Positions 23,456 through 34,199 of a DNA stretch of 64,000 nucleotides are shown piece after piece. Source of the DNA: Dacryopinax spathularia (lineage: Eukaryota > Basidiomycota > Dacrymycetes > Dacrymycetales > Dacrymycetaceae); assembly GCA_037974965.1 (NCBI GenBank), contig JBBPFI010000003.1, forward strand, positions 2,108,001 to 2,172,000, read 5' to 3'. Both the position numbers and the translations under genes were made by a program. The notes beneath the pieces were generated by a model. It was not told where the DNA came from, searched no databases, and saw only the letters and a program-made list of their open reading frames with translations. Positions within the stretch are counted from its first letter, which is position 1; each line of letters opens with the position of its first letter.

Positions 23456-24596
23456 CTAGTCATATGCTTCGCGGCCACCCTCAGTGCCACGGCTCTCCAA
23501 GAACTTCTGCGGGGTCCAATCCTCCGTGACCTTATTGGCCAACCCACGCTTCAAGATCCACTCCTTACTCGTGAGTGCTTGCTCAGGCTCGTCAGACTGC
23601 GGCTGGAGGTCTACCAAACCGCCCTTGAGCCTCTTTAGCGGTACTGAGTCCTCCGGCCTGCTGAAGTACACAAGCGAGTAGCGCGTCTCGTTCGCCTGCT
23701 CTCCCGGCGGGTTGACAACTCGGTGGATGTTCGATCGTAGCAGGCCAGCGGTGAACTTGACCATGGCGTCGCCAAGGTTGACGATCGCGCATCCAGGTAC
23801 GGGACGTACGTATGTCCAGTCTGTCCGGCCAGGAAGCTGCACCTGCAGCCCACCGAGCCAGTTGAAAAGGACGGTGAGAGAGCCAAAGTCCGTGTGCGCA
23901 CCAGCGTTCACGCCTCTGTTTTCGGGCGGCTGAGGTGGGGCGGTAAGGAAGCGGACGTGGTCGCCGGACTCGGCATTCAGTCGGTGTAGACCTTGCAGTG
24001 TGCCTGCGGGAAGACCGAGTTGGTCGTTGAAGTGACCGAGCATCATGATGATGATGCTGTGGGCATTGGTCGCGTACGAGCGGAAGAGATCCATGTTGTC
24101 CTTCACAAGCTGGGGGGCGTCGAGCGGCTCGGTGTTGCCGACAATATCATCCTTCTTGAGCTGATGAGAGGATCAGCACCAGTAGGGAAGATGCTTATGA
24201 GCTTGAATCGTAACTCACGTTATAGCACTCATGCTTATCCCGTGTGCCCTTGGCGTCCATGATCGACTTGCCATATCCCTTATACCCATAATAACCGTGC
24301 GCTCCCTTGAGGGTATCCCGGTCGGCGATTGCCTTCTCCTCCGGGGGCAGCGCAAAGAATTGCTTCGACACTCCGAGCAAGCGCTGAGCATCGTAGAATA
24401 GCCGTTGGCCTTCATCGCAGCCCATCAGGTTGAGGTAGAAGAATCCAAGCTCCTTTCCGCATTTGAAGAGAGCGGCAATTTCGTCTGGGTCATTCGCGAG
24501 CAGCTTATGGAGCTGAAGCGTGATCAGCGGCGCGGTTTCGATGTCATCTGGGAATGGGGGGATGGATGGGTAGGAGGGGAGGGCTGCATCACCCAT
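23456..24596 (-). CDS. 2-oxoglutarate/Fe(II) dioxygenase, isopenicillin N synthase-like
   Basis: Two exons, 24219-24596 and 23456-24160, give 360 residues, typical for the family. The N-terminal DIOX_N part has IAALFKCGKELGFFYLNL and FALPPEEKAIAD. The double-stranded beta-helix core has the iron-binding HxD in NAGAHTDFGSLTVLFNW and the distal His in LLRSNIHRVVNPP, about 60 residues later. The 2-oxoglutarate-binding RxS is present (RYSLVYFSRPED). All cofactor residues are therefore intact. Such enzymes hydroxylate, desaturate or cyclise small molecules in secondary metabolism or hormone turnover; the substrate cannot be read from sequence. It sits between two glycosyltransferase-like genes, which may or may not be meaningful. 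Confidence 0.93.
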
Positions 24597-25258
24597 TGTT
24601 TCTGTTGTTGATAGACAGTAGGAGGAGATGGAGGAGATGAGACGAACGAGCAGGAAGTAGAAGGGGGGTGAAGCGGTGGAGGACAGGTAGATGACATCCT
24701 TCAGGCTGTTTATAATATTTTCCGGGCCAAGTGGAAGGACGCAGTTCCGCTGTCTCTGCCTACATACCCCTCGAGAAATCTATCCGCTCGTCTAAGCCAC
24801 ATACTACTAGCAGTCAGGCAGTTCTAGACAGGCAGCGGCCGAGGATAGACCTCGTGCCCGGTGGAGGTGACAACGTTTGGTTCACGACGCGACGCCGCTT
24901 CCGCGATGCCGGCGCCGGCCCATTTTACCCCGCAAACTTCCCCATCCGGGGTAGCGGGATTCTATCCGACGATTATTGGAGGTGGGAGTTGGGATGGAAT
25001 TTGAGTTCCCGCTCCCGTGGGCCATGAGAGCTTATAATGTACCTAACCGCTCCGCCTGGACCATTGCATGGCCAAAGTGGAGGCGGGTGAGGTGGGAAGG
25101 GGGACCATGACAACTTGAAGCTGCGTTCCACAATGACCCCAGTTCTGCTTGGCGATTTCGAACGTGTGCCAACTTGCTCTCGTTCACAACATCTAGCGTT
25201 ATTACACGTATTACAAGAATATACAATGCAATGCCACAGATCCACCGGGGACTTGACT
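24597..25258. other. Intergenic, 660 bp
   Basis: Promoter side of the oxygenase gene and 3' side of O-fucosyltransferase-like gene 2. A short AT-rich patch lies at about 24706-24722 (TTTATAATATTTT), roughly 110 bases upstream of the oxygenase start, a possible TATA-like element. Nothing else recognised. Confidence 0.4.
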
Positions 25259-26998
25259 CTACAACCCATGCCAGACCATCCTTGCCGTTTGTCCCCCATT
25301 CCAGTCCTTCACCCTCCTCTCCGCAAGCAGCGACATCGTGCTCCCGTCCGTGCCCACAAACCCAGCTCCCTTGGAATGGAAAACCACATCGAGCAGCATC
25401 TCGTACCACAGGCCGTACTTCTCGGCCGTTCCCTCGGTCTTATGATCCACCCTGCCCCAGCCGTTGGCCTCGATCCCGGCCCACCAAGCAGGATCAGCCT
25501 CGTCGCTCATCACGAGCACATTCTCGACCTGCGTGGAATTGCTCTTCCAAAGCTCGAATTGCACCTCATAGATCCGCTGCTTGAGCTGATCATGCCCGGG
25601 CAAGCAAGAGCTGTTCCTCCCAGGACAGCCATCCGCGAAATCGTCCCTTCTCGCATGCACCGAAATGAACGGCGGGATCGGCTCGCCCGCGCGCACACGG
25701 AACTGCCGCCTGAGATAATCGTCCGCGAGCGCCTCTAGCCGAGGATGCCAGTGCATGTGCTTGGCGACAAGATGCCATTCGGGAGAGTAGTCGTATTCCC
25801 ATTCGAAGCTCCTGTCCAGGCCCGTGTAGTACAGCCAGTCAAAGCAGAGCAGCTGCTCGTCCGGCTCGAGGCTTTTGTTCTTGTTTTTGTTCTTGAGAGG
25901 CTTGACTTCCTTGAGGGCGGAGGTGCGGCCCGAAGGGTAGGCGAGTTGCAGCAGCCGGCCGAAGAGGAGGTGCCAGTCGCCTGCTCCGTACATCTTATGC
26001 CCGCCTGCAGCATAGATTAGCACTTTCTTGTTCGGGCATTTGGGGTCAGTGGGGCGGACTCACGAGGCACAGGTGTATAATGCACGTCCAGCCCCAACAA
26101 CCTCGGGTTCTCCGACTCCCTCGGCTCTTTGTTCTCCTCTCCCCCGGCCATCCAGCTACTCCAACAGCCCAGCTCCTCCCTCGGCACGTAGCTCACATTC
26201 TCCTGAGTGAGCTTGACGTCGTCCCACTCCAAGATGGGCACATTCAGTGCTCGCTCCAGTCGGGGCAGATCAAATATCTCGGAAAAACGTATCGTGCCTG
26301 CTGATTTCGGAAAATGGGTCGGCGTGAAGCGGGGGAGGATGGGGACGCGGTTTGAGAGATGAGCGAGGAAGAGGAGGTGGGTGATGGCCATCACGTCGTT
26401 TGCTGCACGGTTTCTTGTCAGATCTCCTGTGTCTTCCCGAAAATGGGAGAACTTACTCCATCCGCCGGCAACGAACGTAGTGATATACTTGACATCCTCC
26501 TTCAAGTTATCTTGCACCAAGATCAGCTTCAAAAATACAAATACAACACGAGACGAACTGCCCCGTACCTCGGAATAACGCCGTGGGCGCTCCTTTCAGA
26601 TACTCCTTCGGATCAAACACCCTCACCCCGCTCGCACGGCGTAACCGCCTCGCCCTCGCCGCCAGCCTCGCCGCTTCCTCCCACCCATTCAAGCGACACA
26701 GCAAGCCCACAACTCCAAAGAGACAGAGCCCGACCACAGCCAGTCTGACCCATCTTGGTCTTCTCCCCTGCGCGAGACGAGCAGACGCACCGAAGTATCC
26801 CGTTCCCAGGCCATCCGGGTAGGGGACAGCGACCTCGGAATAAGGCGGGAGGGGCGTAGAGGGTAGGCTGCCGCCGTGCGCGCTGCTGCTGCTGCTGGTG
26901 CCCATTATTGTGGGGAGCAGGAGGTAACCGCCTTTTGTCGCCGGATCCTTGGAAGGGCTGCTCCTATGCCCTGAACTGCCGCTGCCGCTGCTGCTCAT
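25259..26998 (-). CDS. O-fucosyltransferase-like type II membrane protein, copy 2
   Basis: Same layout as copy 1: Ser/Gly-rich N-terminus (MSSSGSGSSGHRSSPSKD), one transmembrane helix (WVRLAVVGLCLFGVVGLLC) and a lumenal domain. Blocks in order are DNLKEDVKYITTFVAGGW, then after an intron NDVMAITHLLFLAHLSNRVP, FSEIFDLPRLERALNVPIL, ELGCWSSWMAGG, EPDEQLLCFDWLYYTGLDRS and FISVHARRDDFADGCPG. Here the conserved HxRRGD reads HARRDD, keeping both Arg but changing Gly to Asp. Near the C-terminus are VLVMSDEADPAWWAG and GFVGTDGSTMSLLAERR. A (CACAAG) repeat leads directly into the start codon. A Lys/Asn-rich insertion (LKNKNKNKS) is specific to this copy. Most likely a Golgi fucosyltransferase-like enzyme; activity untested. 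Confidence 0.82.
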
Positions 26999-27880
26999 AG
27001 CTGTTATTGTCCTTGTGCTTGTGCTTGTGCTTGTGCTTGTGCTTGTCCTTGTCCGGGTCTAGTGACGGCGAGCGCGAGAGGCGAGAGAAACGTAAGATGT
27101 CGAGAAACGCGTAAGCCGCCCCAGAGAGCAAAGCGAGGGTTATGAGAGCCCTCTGCTACAGGGCCGCCACATTCCGGGTAGTTGGCGGGGCAATAATGTA
27201 CGGCGAATGTTTTGCGGAGTGACATGTCGCGGGCGTTGGCGGCTGAGTGGGAGGTGTGAGATGTCCCTTTGGGCTTGGCATTTGGAGGAGGGTCGATTTA
27301 AGGGGTCGCGGCTCGTGCGTCCTATTGGCTGGGAATGCCGGCATGGGTCGGACATGTACCGCATCGGATTGATGGTCGATGCTCTATCTACGTTAGAAGT
27401 ACTTGATAGTAGAAGGCTTCTTGCGTCTTCATACTCGACATATCCACGTCGGCTCAGAGAAGCAAAGCCAAGAAGGCCGATTTCTATCCTCGAGCTCTCG
27501 GTCGCGTTTAGCGCGGTTCACTTACGCCGATGCCATCGGGATAGGGCGGAATCCACACAGACCGCATTCAAGCCGAACGGAGTCTTCACAAGTCGGGCAG
27601 GACAAATCTTCGTATCCAGCACACACACGAACGATGGTCAACAGAATTTCATAGTAAAAAGGGAGAGGCCTCGAAAACGTGTACTACATCGATGCAGATC
27701 GTAGAAGCGTAGCGAGTTCGTAAACGCGTTTTACTCAGGCGTAAGCTAGAAAAATGATAGAGGGTTTGAAAGGATGAGAGCTGGAATCGGAGACAGGGTC
27801 GTGAGATGGGAAGGGTGACACGTATCCTGGAGAACCGGATGGGGCGCGTCTCTTTAGTGCGTGGAACGGGAAGAAGACGC
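26999..27880. other. Intergenic, 880 bp
   Basis: Promoter side of O-fucosyltransferase-like gene 2 and 3' side of YOP1. It contains the CTTGTG microsatellite listed separately. A 165-codon plus-strand frame (27207-27704) shows no domain and was rejected. Confidence 0.45.
27012..27052. repeat. (CTTGTG)n hexanucleotide repeat
   Basis: About six tandem copies of a 6-base unit, slightly degenerate at the right end. It lies 13-54 bases upstream of the minus-strand start codon at 26998, so the transcript leader would read as repeated CACAAG. Probably part of the 5' untranslated region. Confidence 0.85.
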
Positions 27881-28726
27881 TTAGAGCGCGTTGGCCGAAG
27901 CGACCTTGGCGCGGAGGTCGTCCGAAGTTGCGGTTGTCGTTGCCGGCGCGGGGGCGGTGCCGCTGCGACGAGCCTGGCTGTCGAGGAGGGGCCTGGCGAC
28001 GGACAGGTACAGGGTGCGGGCGCCCTACCGCATTCATCAGCCAATTTGTTCACTATCTGTGAAGATCAGTATGGGCATACCTTGGTGCCTGGGAGCTGGA
28101 GCCAGAGGACAAAGAGGGTCTTGAAGACGTAGTAGAAGGGGAAGTAGTACAGGACCAGGCTGAGGGCGAACGACTCGATGAAGTTGAAGAAGCCAAAAAC
28201 GACCCAATACGTGAGCCACTGGATGTCGTCGTCGGACTCCTTGGTCTCGAGCGCACGGAAAGACAGGTAAGCGGGGAGGAGCCAGCCGATGAAGTTGCTG
28301 ATCGGGGCAGCGAGGGCGTTGAACATCATCCCGATTGCGAGGACGAGGGTACTGCCGATGAAGACCCAAGCTTTGGGGACGGAGGTCCTTTGCTCGACTT
28401 GGTTCATGTACGGGTACTTGCCGAGCTAGGTTTGGGAAGTGCGAGTGGCCGAGCAGAGCGAACAAGCAAACAAGAGAGCGAGAGAGCGAGGTACATGCGC
28501 ATGGGCGGAAGTGAGGTAGGCACGAGGTAGAAAGAAGCAAGGGCACACGTCAGCTCGGTTGCGCCCAAGCACAGAGGAGCAGAGGGTTACGCACCTCCTT
28601 ATCGAGCTGGGAAATATAGTAGTTGGCCCTATCCTGAGCCTGCTTGACCACGGGGTGGTTGAGCACCTGGTCAGCGGCGGACTTGGTCTTTGCCTGACCG
28701 GCCTGGACGTTCGCTTGGTAGGACAT
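27881..28726 (-). CDS. YOP1: YOP1/REEP5 (TB2/DP1/HVA22) ER tubule-shaping protein
   Basis: Curves ER membranes into tubules together with reticulons. Exons 28595-28726, 28081-28425 and 27881-28024 join to 206 residues, the expected size. The N-terminal cytosolic segment has VVKQAQDRANYYISQLDKE. Conserved family blocks are LGKYPYMNQVEQRT, VPKAWVFIGSTLVLAIGMMF, the first hairpin (SNFIGWLLPAYLSFRALE), DDDIQWLTYWVVFGFFNFIE and YYVFKTLFVLWLQLPGTKGA, the classic TB2/DP1 motif. The short C-terminal tail is Thr/Ala-rich, with no recognisable targeting motif. The start chosen gives MSYQANVQAGQAK; a longer upstream frame lacks support. It is divergent from OST5, another ER gene. Confidence 0.96.
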
Positions 28727-29429
28727 CTGGTTGGATTGGTGCAAGGTTGCGATTCGATACAGGGAGAGGCGCAAGTCGGTAAAATTGAGCAGATGCAGTT
28801 GACAGAGGTGGACGTTCAAGAGCAAGCAGCACGATAGAGGGGGTACGTGTTCGAAAGTATCGAAGAGAGGAGAGAGGAGAACGTGGAGAGGGGCGAATGA
28901 TAACGTGCGAGGGGTGCGTGAGCGGAGCGCAGTCGAATGAAAGGAGGCAAAATAGACAGGGCGACGATCAGCATACATGCAGCATGGACGAAGACTATGC
29001 ATACTGCTTACCTTTGTTTTTCAATTGGTAGTTATTCGTTAGAACAGTACGCTGGGTAGGTGGATAGCAGGGGAAGACGAGCAAGAAGCAACCAGTTAAG
29101 GGCAGCCCTAAATGTCAGACGAGTCGACGAGGACGGAAGAGGAGCTGAAGTGGGAGAGAGGGGGGAGACGGGGGTGAGGGGAGCGTCCGTGCGTCAGGTC
29201 AACGTCATGGGCCAATCAGCTCCCGTTCTTGCAAAGTGAGCGAACCCGACGCCTCAGCCTCAGCCTCACCTAAACGCTCTTTACGCTCACCTACGCCCAA
29301 AACGCGATTGCTCCCGGCGATGGAAAGGCCCAGGCTTGGAGACCCACGAGCTGCGATCCCTGGAGTTACTTACACGTCGTGAGCTGCTGAGCGCGTCGTA
29401 GCTGGTCACACCGCTCGGAATATCCAACA
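28727..29429. promoter_or_regulatory. Divergent upstream region of YOP1 and OST5
   Basis: The 700 bases separate the two start codons. The half nearest YOP1 is purine-rich on the plus strand (GAGAGGGGAGAC at about 29155-29175), which is pyrimidine-rich on the YOP1 coding strand, a common fungal promoter feature. Near OST5 there is repeated CCTCAGCCTCAGCCTCAC (about 29252-29270). No gene is seen here. Confidence 0.5.
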
Positions 29430-29789
29430 ATGGAGTCTTACTCGCAAATACAGGTATATGCGCATACATCTACTCTAATCAGGGCAATTGCTGACAGAGC
29501 AAACAGGAGTTATACGCCCGCCTGCCGCCCTTCCAACCGATAATACCCACCGGCCTCTTACCGTACATCGCCCTCTTCCTCTGCTCAGCAGCGTTCTTGC
29601 TCGGGTTCTACTTCACAACGTACGCGCATTCACGCACACCTCTTTCATGTTTGAACCTGACCTGATGTTGCATGCAGACTACCGAAAACGATCTTCTCGA
29701 TCCGGGAGGTGCTCGTCGCCATCGTCGCCAGCGTGCTAGCGGGCTTCGGCGTGGTTGCTCTGTTCAACTACTTCGGCGTATATGTCTAG
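29430..29789 (+). CDS. OST5: Oligosaccharyltransferase subunit OST5/TMEM258
   Basis: Small ER membrane subunit of the complex that transfers the N-linked glycan to nascent proteins. Exons 29430-29453, 29507-29619 and 29678-29789 give 82 residues with two transmembrane helices, the length expected for the Ost5/TMEM258 family. Helix 1 is LLPYIALFLCSAAFLLGFYF. Helix 2 is VLVAIVASVLAGFGVVALFN with an ending FGVYV that matches the (V/I)G(I/V)YV end of TMEM258. The family pattern VAS-x(2-3)-GFGV is present. The first exon encodes only MESYSQIQ. The first intron carries a TATATGCGCATA motif seen elsewhere in the window. Confidence 0.9.
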
Positions 29790-29941
29790 CATCCTTGCCT
29801 CGTTCGGGCAGAGAGTGAGAGAGGAGGGGTATTGTATATTAGAGGAGGGTATCGAGGTGTACAGACGTTACATCGCTGAGTACGAAAAATCGGGAATCTA
29901 TACCCAGCCAATCCAACCGAACAACAAAATCAGCCGGAAGA

Positions 29942-30557
29942 TCAACCGTTTTGCCTCCAAGTATGCTTGCACTCCGGGTTCAAGCACTGTCACACCCCAT
30001 GAGCCTTCCTTCTTCCCAACACGAAGGAAGAGGACACTCACGGAATAGATCAACGTCGCACCCTCGTCCGCACTCCTCATCTGCTTCTCCTTGTATGTGC
30101 TCTCCCGATGGCCGCATTTCGGGCATTCTTCGTTACTCTGTACCAACCAGTCAGCCTGCAAAAATTCTCCGCACTCACAGGTGTAGCACGCACCCTTGTG
30201 TCCACCTCGCCGCCTACGTGAGCGCGAGTCCGGGTCGTCCGTTTCAGCCGGAGAGGCGAGGGAATGGATTCCAAAGTCGACACAGTGGTAACTTCGATAT
30301 TTTCATACGCTACCACAACACGTATCAGCGAGAGAAGATATGTAAAAGTGGAAAGGAAGGACGTACAAGTTGCAGGCTCCCGATACTGACATTGCTCGCA
30401 TTCCACGTAGGTGCTGTTATCCTCCACGGGGAGGGAGAGCAGAGTGCCGCATTCGGGGCAGAAGAGGAGCGTTCCTATAACTTCAATCAGTCTTCCCGCG
30501 GCACACTGGAAAATATAAGCAACACGGACCGATCTTCTCAGCTCGTCTTCTGGGCAT
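29942..30557 (-). CDS. RPA12: RNA polymerase I subunit RPA12 (A12.2)
   Basis: Zinc-ribbon subunit of RNA polymerase I needed for transcript cleavage and termination at the rDNA. The first exon (30530-30557) encodes MPRRRAEKI. The N-terminal C4 ribbon reads IGTLLFCPECGTLL and YVECEQCQYRE. The C-terminal TFIIS-like ribbon reads ECPKCGHRE, then the catalytic-loop equivalent QMRSADEGATLIYS, then, after an intron, CLNPECKHTWRQNG and stop. The QxRSADE loop with its acidic pair is the hallmark of the A12.2/TFIIS family. About 120 residues in total, as expected. Its start lies 195 bases from the divergent She4-like gene. Confidence 0.95.
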
Positions 30558-30752
30558 CCTCTGATTTTCGGGAAGGGATTGAAGTATTCGCGCACGATGA
30601 GGAGTGACGAGGAGGAGATCGAAGGACTCGGAGCGCCCGTGAGTCCAAATTTCGTCAGGGACGGAAATTCGAGCGCCCGTGCCACCGCCACACCATCGCC
30701 CACATTCCCCACATCCAGCAGTCGCGTCCTCCTTACCTTTCCTTCCCTCATC
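30558..30752. promoter_or_regulatory. Divergent promoter of RPA12 and She4-like gene
   Basis: Only 195 bases separate the two start codons. The plus-strand frame is open through most of it, so a longer She4-like protein starting at 30579 or 30597 cannot be fully excluded. The 30753 start is preferred because the conserved helical region begins shortly after it. Confidence 0.55.
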
Positions 30753-32840
30753 ATGTCAAGTAGCACACCAGCCATGTCCGACTCGAAGCCGCCAATACCC
30801 ATGTCTTTATCAGCAGAGGACATCAACGCCCTCTTTACCTCCCTCTCCCCCTCCCAGCCTGCCGACATCCGCACCCAAGGAACCGTAACACTCGCAACCT
30901 ACATTACCCATACCCGCTCCTCGAGCAAATCCCCGGACACAGCGACCTCCGAGCTCCTGCGCGTTCTCTCCTTGCCAGTGGAAGAGAGGCTCGCCTCCAC
31001 TGCGAAGGATCGGATACTTGAGGCTCTCGCTTTCCTCGGAGTGTTGTTCACTGTCGACCCTCTTTCTGCCACAGCCTTATTTACGAAAGAAGAAATAAGG
31101 AGTCATCTGCTCGATATACCCGATATACTGCCTGATGACGAAGGCGGCGTGCAGGTTGCTCTGGCTGGGGTTTTGGCGCATGCGGCGGGGGTGAAGGCTT
31201 GTCGTGCTGTCGTGCAGGAGGACTGGGGCGAGTGGCTTAGGCGGACAGCCGACGGAGGGTCAGGGGAAGGGAGAACTAAAGCGCTGCTGGCGCTGCTCAA
31301 GCTTTCTCGCGGGGGAGAGGGGGAGGGTGCTGATGGTGTGGAGCAGGACGCGGGAGTGAAAGAGGAGGAGGAACTTGCGTTGGCAGGAAGGATGGCAGAG
31401 GCTCTGGTGAGGGCTGTTGAAGAGAAAAGAGAAGAACCGTTGGACACCATCGAGGCGCTTGCGCATCTTTCGCTCACTCTTGCTGTTCGGGAGGAGCTTT
31501 CCAAGAACCCCGAATTTTTGAAGACGCTACTCTCGCTTCCCCGGGAAAAAGAAAGGAGAAGCTTGCCCATGCTATATGGCGTCGCTGTTATTATATGCAA
31601 TGTCGTCGCCTACCGACCCAAGCTCGCAGGGGAAGAAGCACAACTCGACCGACTCCGGCGTATGGCCAAAGGCGGCATGGTCAAAGGCGGCCAGAAGCTG
31701 AAGGACGAGCCTATCCCCAAGCTGGAGAGAAATGAGGCCGTGCGCGAACGATGTAAACGGCTGCTGAAGGCTGGTGTCGCTCCTGCTCTTGTTGCGCTCG
31801 CTAAGGCTGGCGAAGGGAGTGCGGGGGTGAGGGACGCAGTCGGGCGGGCGTTCTTGAGCTTGGTCGAGGAGAAGGAAAGCAGGGGGTCGATCATCCAAGC
31901 TGGCGGGGCGAAAGCGCTACAGTCCATCATTCGTGCTTCGTTGGCCGACTTGTCGAAAACGCCCTCATCATCCTCATCCCCTGCACATCCCGAACCGACC
32001 GTTCTGCCCGCCATCCAAGCCCTCGCCAAACTCGCCATCACCGCCTCCCCTCTCCTTCTCTTCGGCCCCACCCCCTCGAGCTCAATCGACGCCATCCGCC
32101 CGCTCCATATCCTTCTCACCCACCCCCAGTCCTCCCTCTTACAGCAATTCGAGTCCCTCATGGCCCTCACCAACCTTGCCTCCCTCGGCCCGGAGCTCAG
32201 TACCCGCATTGCCGCCCAGCCCGGGCTGCTGAACACGCTCGACACGCTGATGCTAGACGACAACACCCTCGTCCGACGCGCAGCTACCGAACTCCTGTGC
32301 AACCTCGTCTCCTGTCCTGCCGTCTTTGACCGATACACCACCGAGCCCGGCGCACAGGGTCGGCTACACGTCCTCCTAGCTCTCTCCGACGTAGAGGACA
32401 AGCCCACCCGCCTAGCAGCAAGCGGAGCACTAGCGATGCTTACCGATTCCCCCCAAGCATGTACCGCCCTCCTCACCCTGCCCAAAGGGGCGGAACACAC
32501 GTTCACCCTAGTCGTGCAGCTCATCGACCCCTCCTCCGCACCTCGAATCGTAGAGATCGACACCTCTTCCCCTCTTTCCGAATCCGACACATCAGACGAC
32601 CGGTCCTCCGAAGCACCAGACCCAGGACTACAGCACCGCGGTGCGCTCTTGTTACGAAATTTGTTGCTGAACGCGAAGCCGCAGCCGGATGCGAGGGCTG
32701 CTGAGCGGGCTGGGGCGGTCAGGGCTCTTGTGGGGTTGTTGAGGACTTATGGGGGCAAGGAGGGGTCGGAGGGGATGGTCAAGGCTGCTGTGGAGGCGTT
32801 GAAGTGGTTTGTACAGAAGGGAGTTAAGGTAGAAGGATGA
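30753..32840 (+). CDS. SHE4: She4/UNC-45-like myosin chaperone (armadillo repeats)
   Basis: A single exon of 695 residues. The family folds and stabilises myosin motor domains and so supports actin-dependent endocytosis and polarity. The sequence is almost all alpha-helical with armadillo-like repeats: LAGVLAHAAGVKACRAVVQ, IEALAHLSLTLAVREEL, LFGPTPSSSIDAIRPLHILL, SLMALTNLASLGPELSTRI, ATELLCNLVSCPAVF and ALLLRNLLLNAKPQ. The segment YGVAVIICNVVAYRPKL matches the UNC-45 central domain. It lacks the N-terminal TPR of animal UNC-45, as fungal She4 does. Ser/Pro-rich linkers (SSSSSPAHPEP) separate the repeats. The name is by fold and motif; overall identity to yeast She4 is likely low. Confidence 0.82.
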   Translation: MSSSTPAMSDSKPPIPMSLSAEDINALFTSLSPSQPADIRTQGTVTLATYITHTRSSSKSPDTATSELLRVLSLPVEERLASTAKDRILEALAFLGVLFTVDPLSATALFTKEEIRSHLLDIPDILPDDEGGVQVALAGVLAHAAGVKACRAVVQEDWGEWLRRTADGGSGEGRTKALLALLKLSRGGEGEGADGVEQDAGVKEEEELALAGRMAEALVRAVEEKREEPLDTIEALAHLSLTLAVREELSKNPEFLKTLLSLPREKERRSLPMLYGVAVIICNVVAYRPKLAGEEAQLDRLRRMAKGGMVKGGQKLKDEPIPKLERNEAVRERCKRLLKAGVAPALVALAKAGEGSAGVRDAVGRAFLSLVEEKESRGSIIQAGGAKALQSIIRASLADLSKTPSSSSSPAHPEPTVLPAIQALAKLAITASPLLLFGPTPSSSIDAIRPLHILLTHPQSSLLQQFESLMALTNLASLGPELSTRIAAQPGLLNTLDTLMLDDNTLVRRAATELLCNLVSCPAVFDRYTTEPGAQGRLHVLLALSDVEDKPTRLAASGALAMLTDSPQACTALLTLPKGAEHTFTLVVQLIDPSSAPRIVEIDTSSPLSESDTSDDRSSEAPDPGLQHRGALLLRNLLLNAKPQPDARAAERAGAVRALVGLLRTYGGKEGSEGMVKAAVEALKWFVQKGVKVEG

Positions 32841-32933
32841 CCACCATTATCTTTCTCTTTTCGAGTCTCGCACAATTTGTACTATTAGGATACAACAGCT
32901 TGCACTATACAAACGCCGGGAGAAGCAGTGTTA

Positions 32934-34199
32934 TTAGAGATACCCCCCAGTCCGTCCCCGCTCAAACCTCCCCCCTAGCCCCTTCGCATCCTTGATAATG
33001 TCCTTCCTTTTCCCTTCGTCCATCAGCCGTCCGCCGATGGACATGTCCCGCTCGTGGTCCCAGATCACTTCGTCCTTCTTGTTTTTCTTTTGTCCTTTCT
33101 CTTTGGAGGCGTGCATGTCGACGAGCGAAGCTAGGCGGCCTGATTTTTTCTATTGCGGGGATCAGCATCATGCACACCCACGAGTACCAAAGACCCCAAG
33201 AGAGAAAAAAAAAAGAGGAAGGGGAAAAAGGAAAAGGAGTAGAGCACGCACATTATGTTCCTGCACCCTCCTCTCAATCTCCTCATCCCTCCTCCTCTTC
33301 GCCTCCCTCTCCTCCCTCTCCTCCGCACTCATCCCCACACTCTCACCCGCCCGCTTCCGTTTCCCGCTCACCTCAGCCTTAAGCCTCTCCAGCCTCTCCA
33401 GCGGCGTCTCAGTCCACAGCTCTAACCCCTCCTTCTCCCCTCCCCTCGCAGCACTCGACCCACCACCAAGAGTCCGTTTACTCCGCAGCCTGGTGGGGTC
33501 TAGGCTGCCTAGCAGTTCGGAAGAAGTGGGGGGAGCGAGCATCCATGCTTCTCTCTGCAGCTTCTTGGGCTCTTGAGCTTCTTTTTCCTTCTCCGCCCGG
33601 CGGCGCTCAAGTTCCAGGAACTCTTCTACGCCGCTTCGTTCGGGGAGGACGTCGTCGGCAGAAGGAGGCAGGGGGCCGATCTCTTCCTCATCAGAGTCCG
33701 GAGGTCCGGTGGGGAACGAAGGGCCGACTACTCGGCGCTGTTGTTGGGCTTGCGGTTGCGGCGGAGGAGCGGAGGGTCCAGCAACGGGGCGAGGTACCGG
33801 TGGGGTCGTGCTCCGGGTGGCAGGGGGCTTGGAATTGGGCTTCTGGAGATCCGGCGGGAGAGCCGGCATATAGTCGTCCGAATGCGAGTCATCGGCGACG
33901 GGCTCTGGCGGGGCAGATTGAAGATGCGGCGGCAGTGATGGGCCTATGGATCTGCTTGCAGATCCGTTATCGCGCTCCTCCGACCGCTGAGAGCGCTTTG
34001 CCGCTAGCTCTGGAGGCAGCGCCGGTCCTGCACCGTTGTAGTCATCTTCCTCCTCTGGCTCATCTGGACGAGCAGGCCCACTCGGTGGGATAGACGGCCC
34101 AATGCTTGGCCCTGCTTCCTGCTCCTCATTACCCTCCTCCCTATCCTCCTGTTGTCGTCTGAGGAGATGAGGTGGTATTTGAGGTCCGATTGAAGCCAT
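32934..34199 (-). CDS. GPALPP-motif protein (DUF3752 family)
   Basis: Exons 33252-34199 and 32934-33149 give 387 residues. The N-terminal two thirds are disordered and carry repeated GP(S/A)(I/L)PP motifs: MASIGPQIPPHL, GPSIGPSIPP, GPALPPEL, RSIGPSLPPHL, MPALPPDL, GPSFPTGPP and IGPLPPSAD. A basic coiled region follows (EREEREAKRRRDEEIERRVQEHN). The C-terminal DUF3752 block reads SGRLASLVDMHASKEK, then IWDHERDMSIGGRLMDEGKR and IIKDAKGLGGRFERG. This matches the GPALPP1/DUF3752 family of eukaryotic nuclear proteins, linked by association to splicing but of unknown function. The start gives the first GPQIPP motif at residue 5, as in relatives. Confidence 0.93.
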
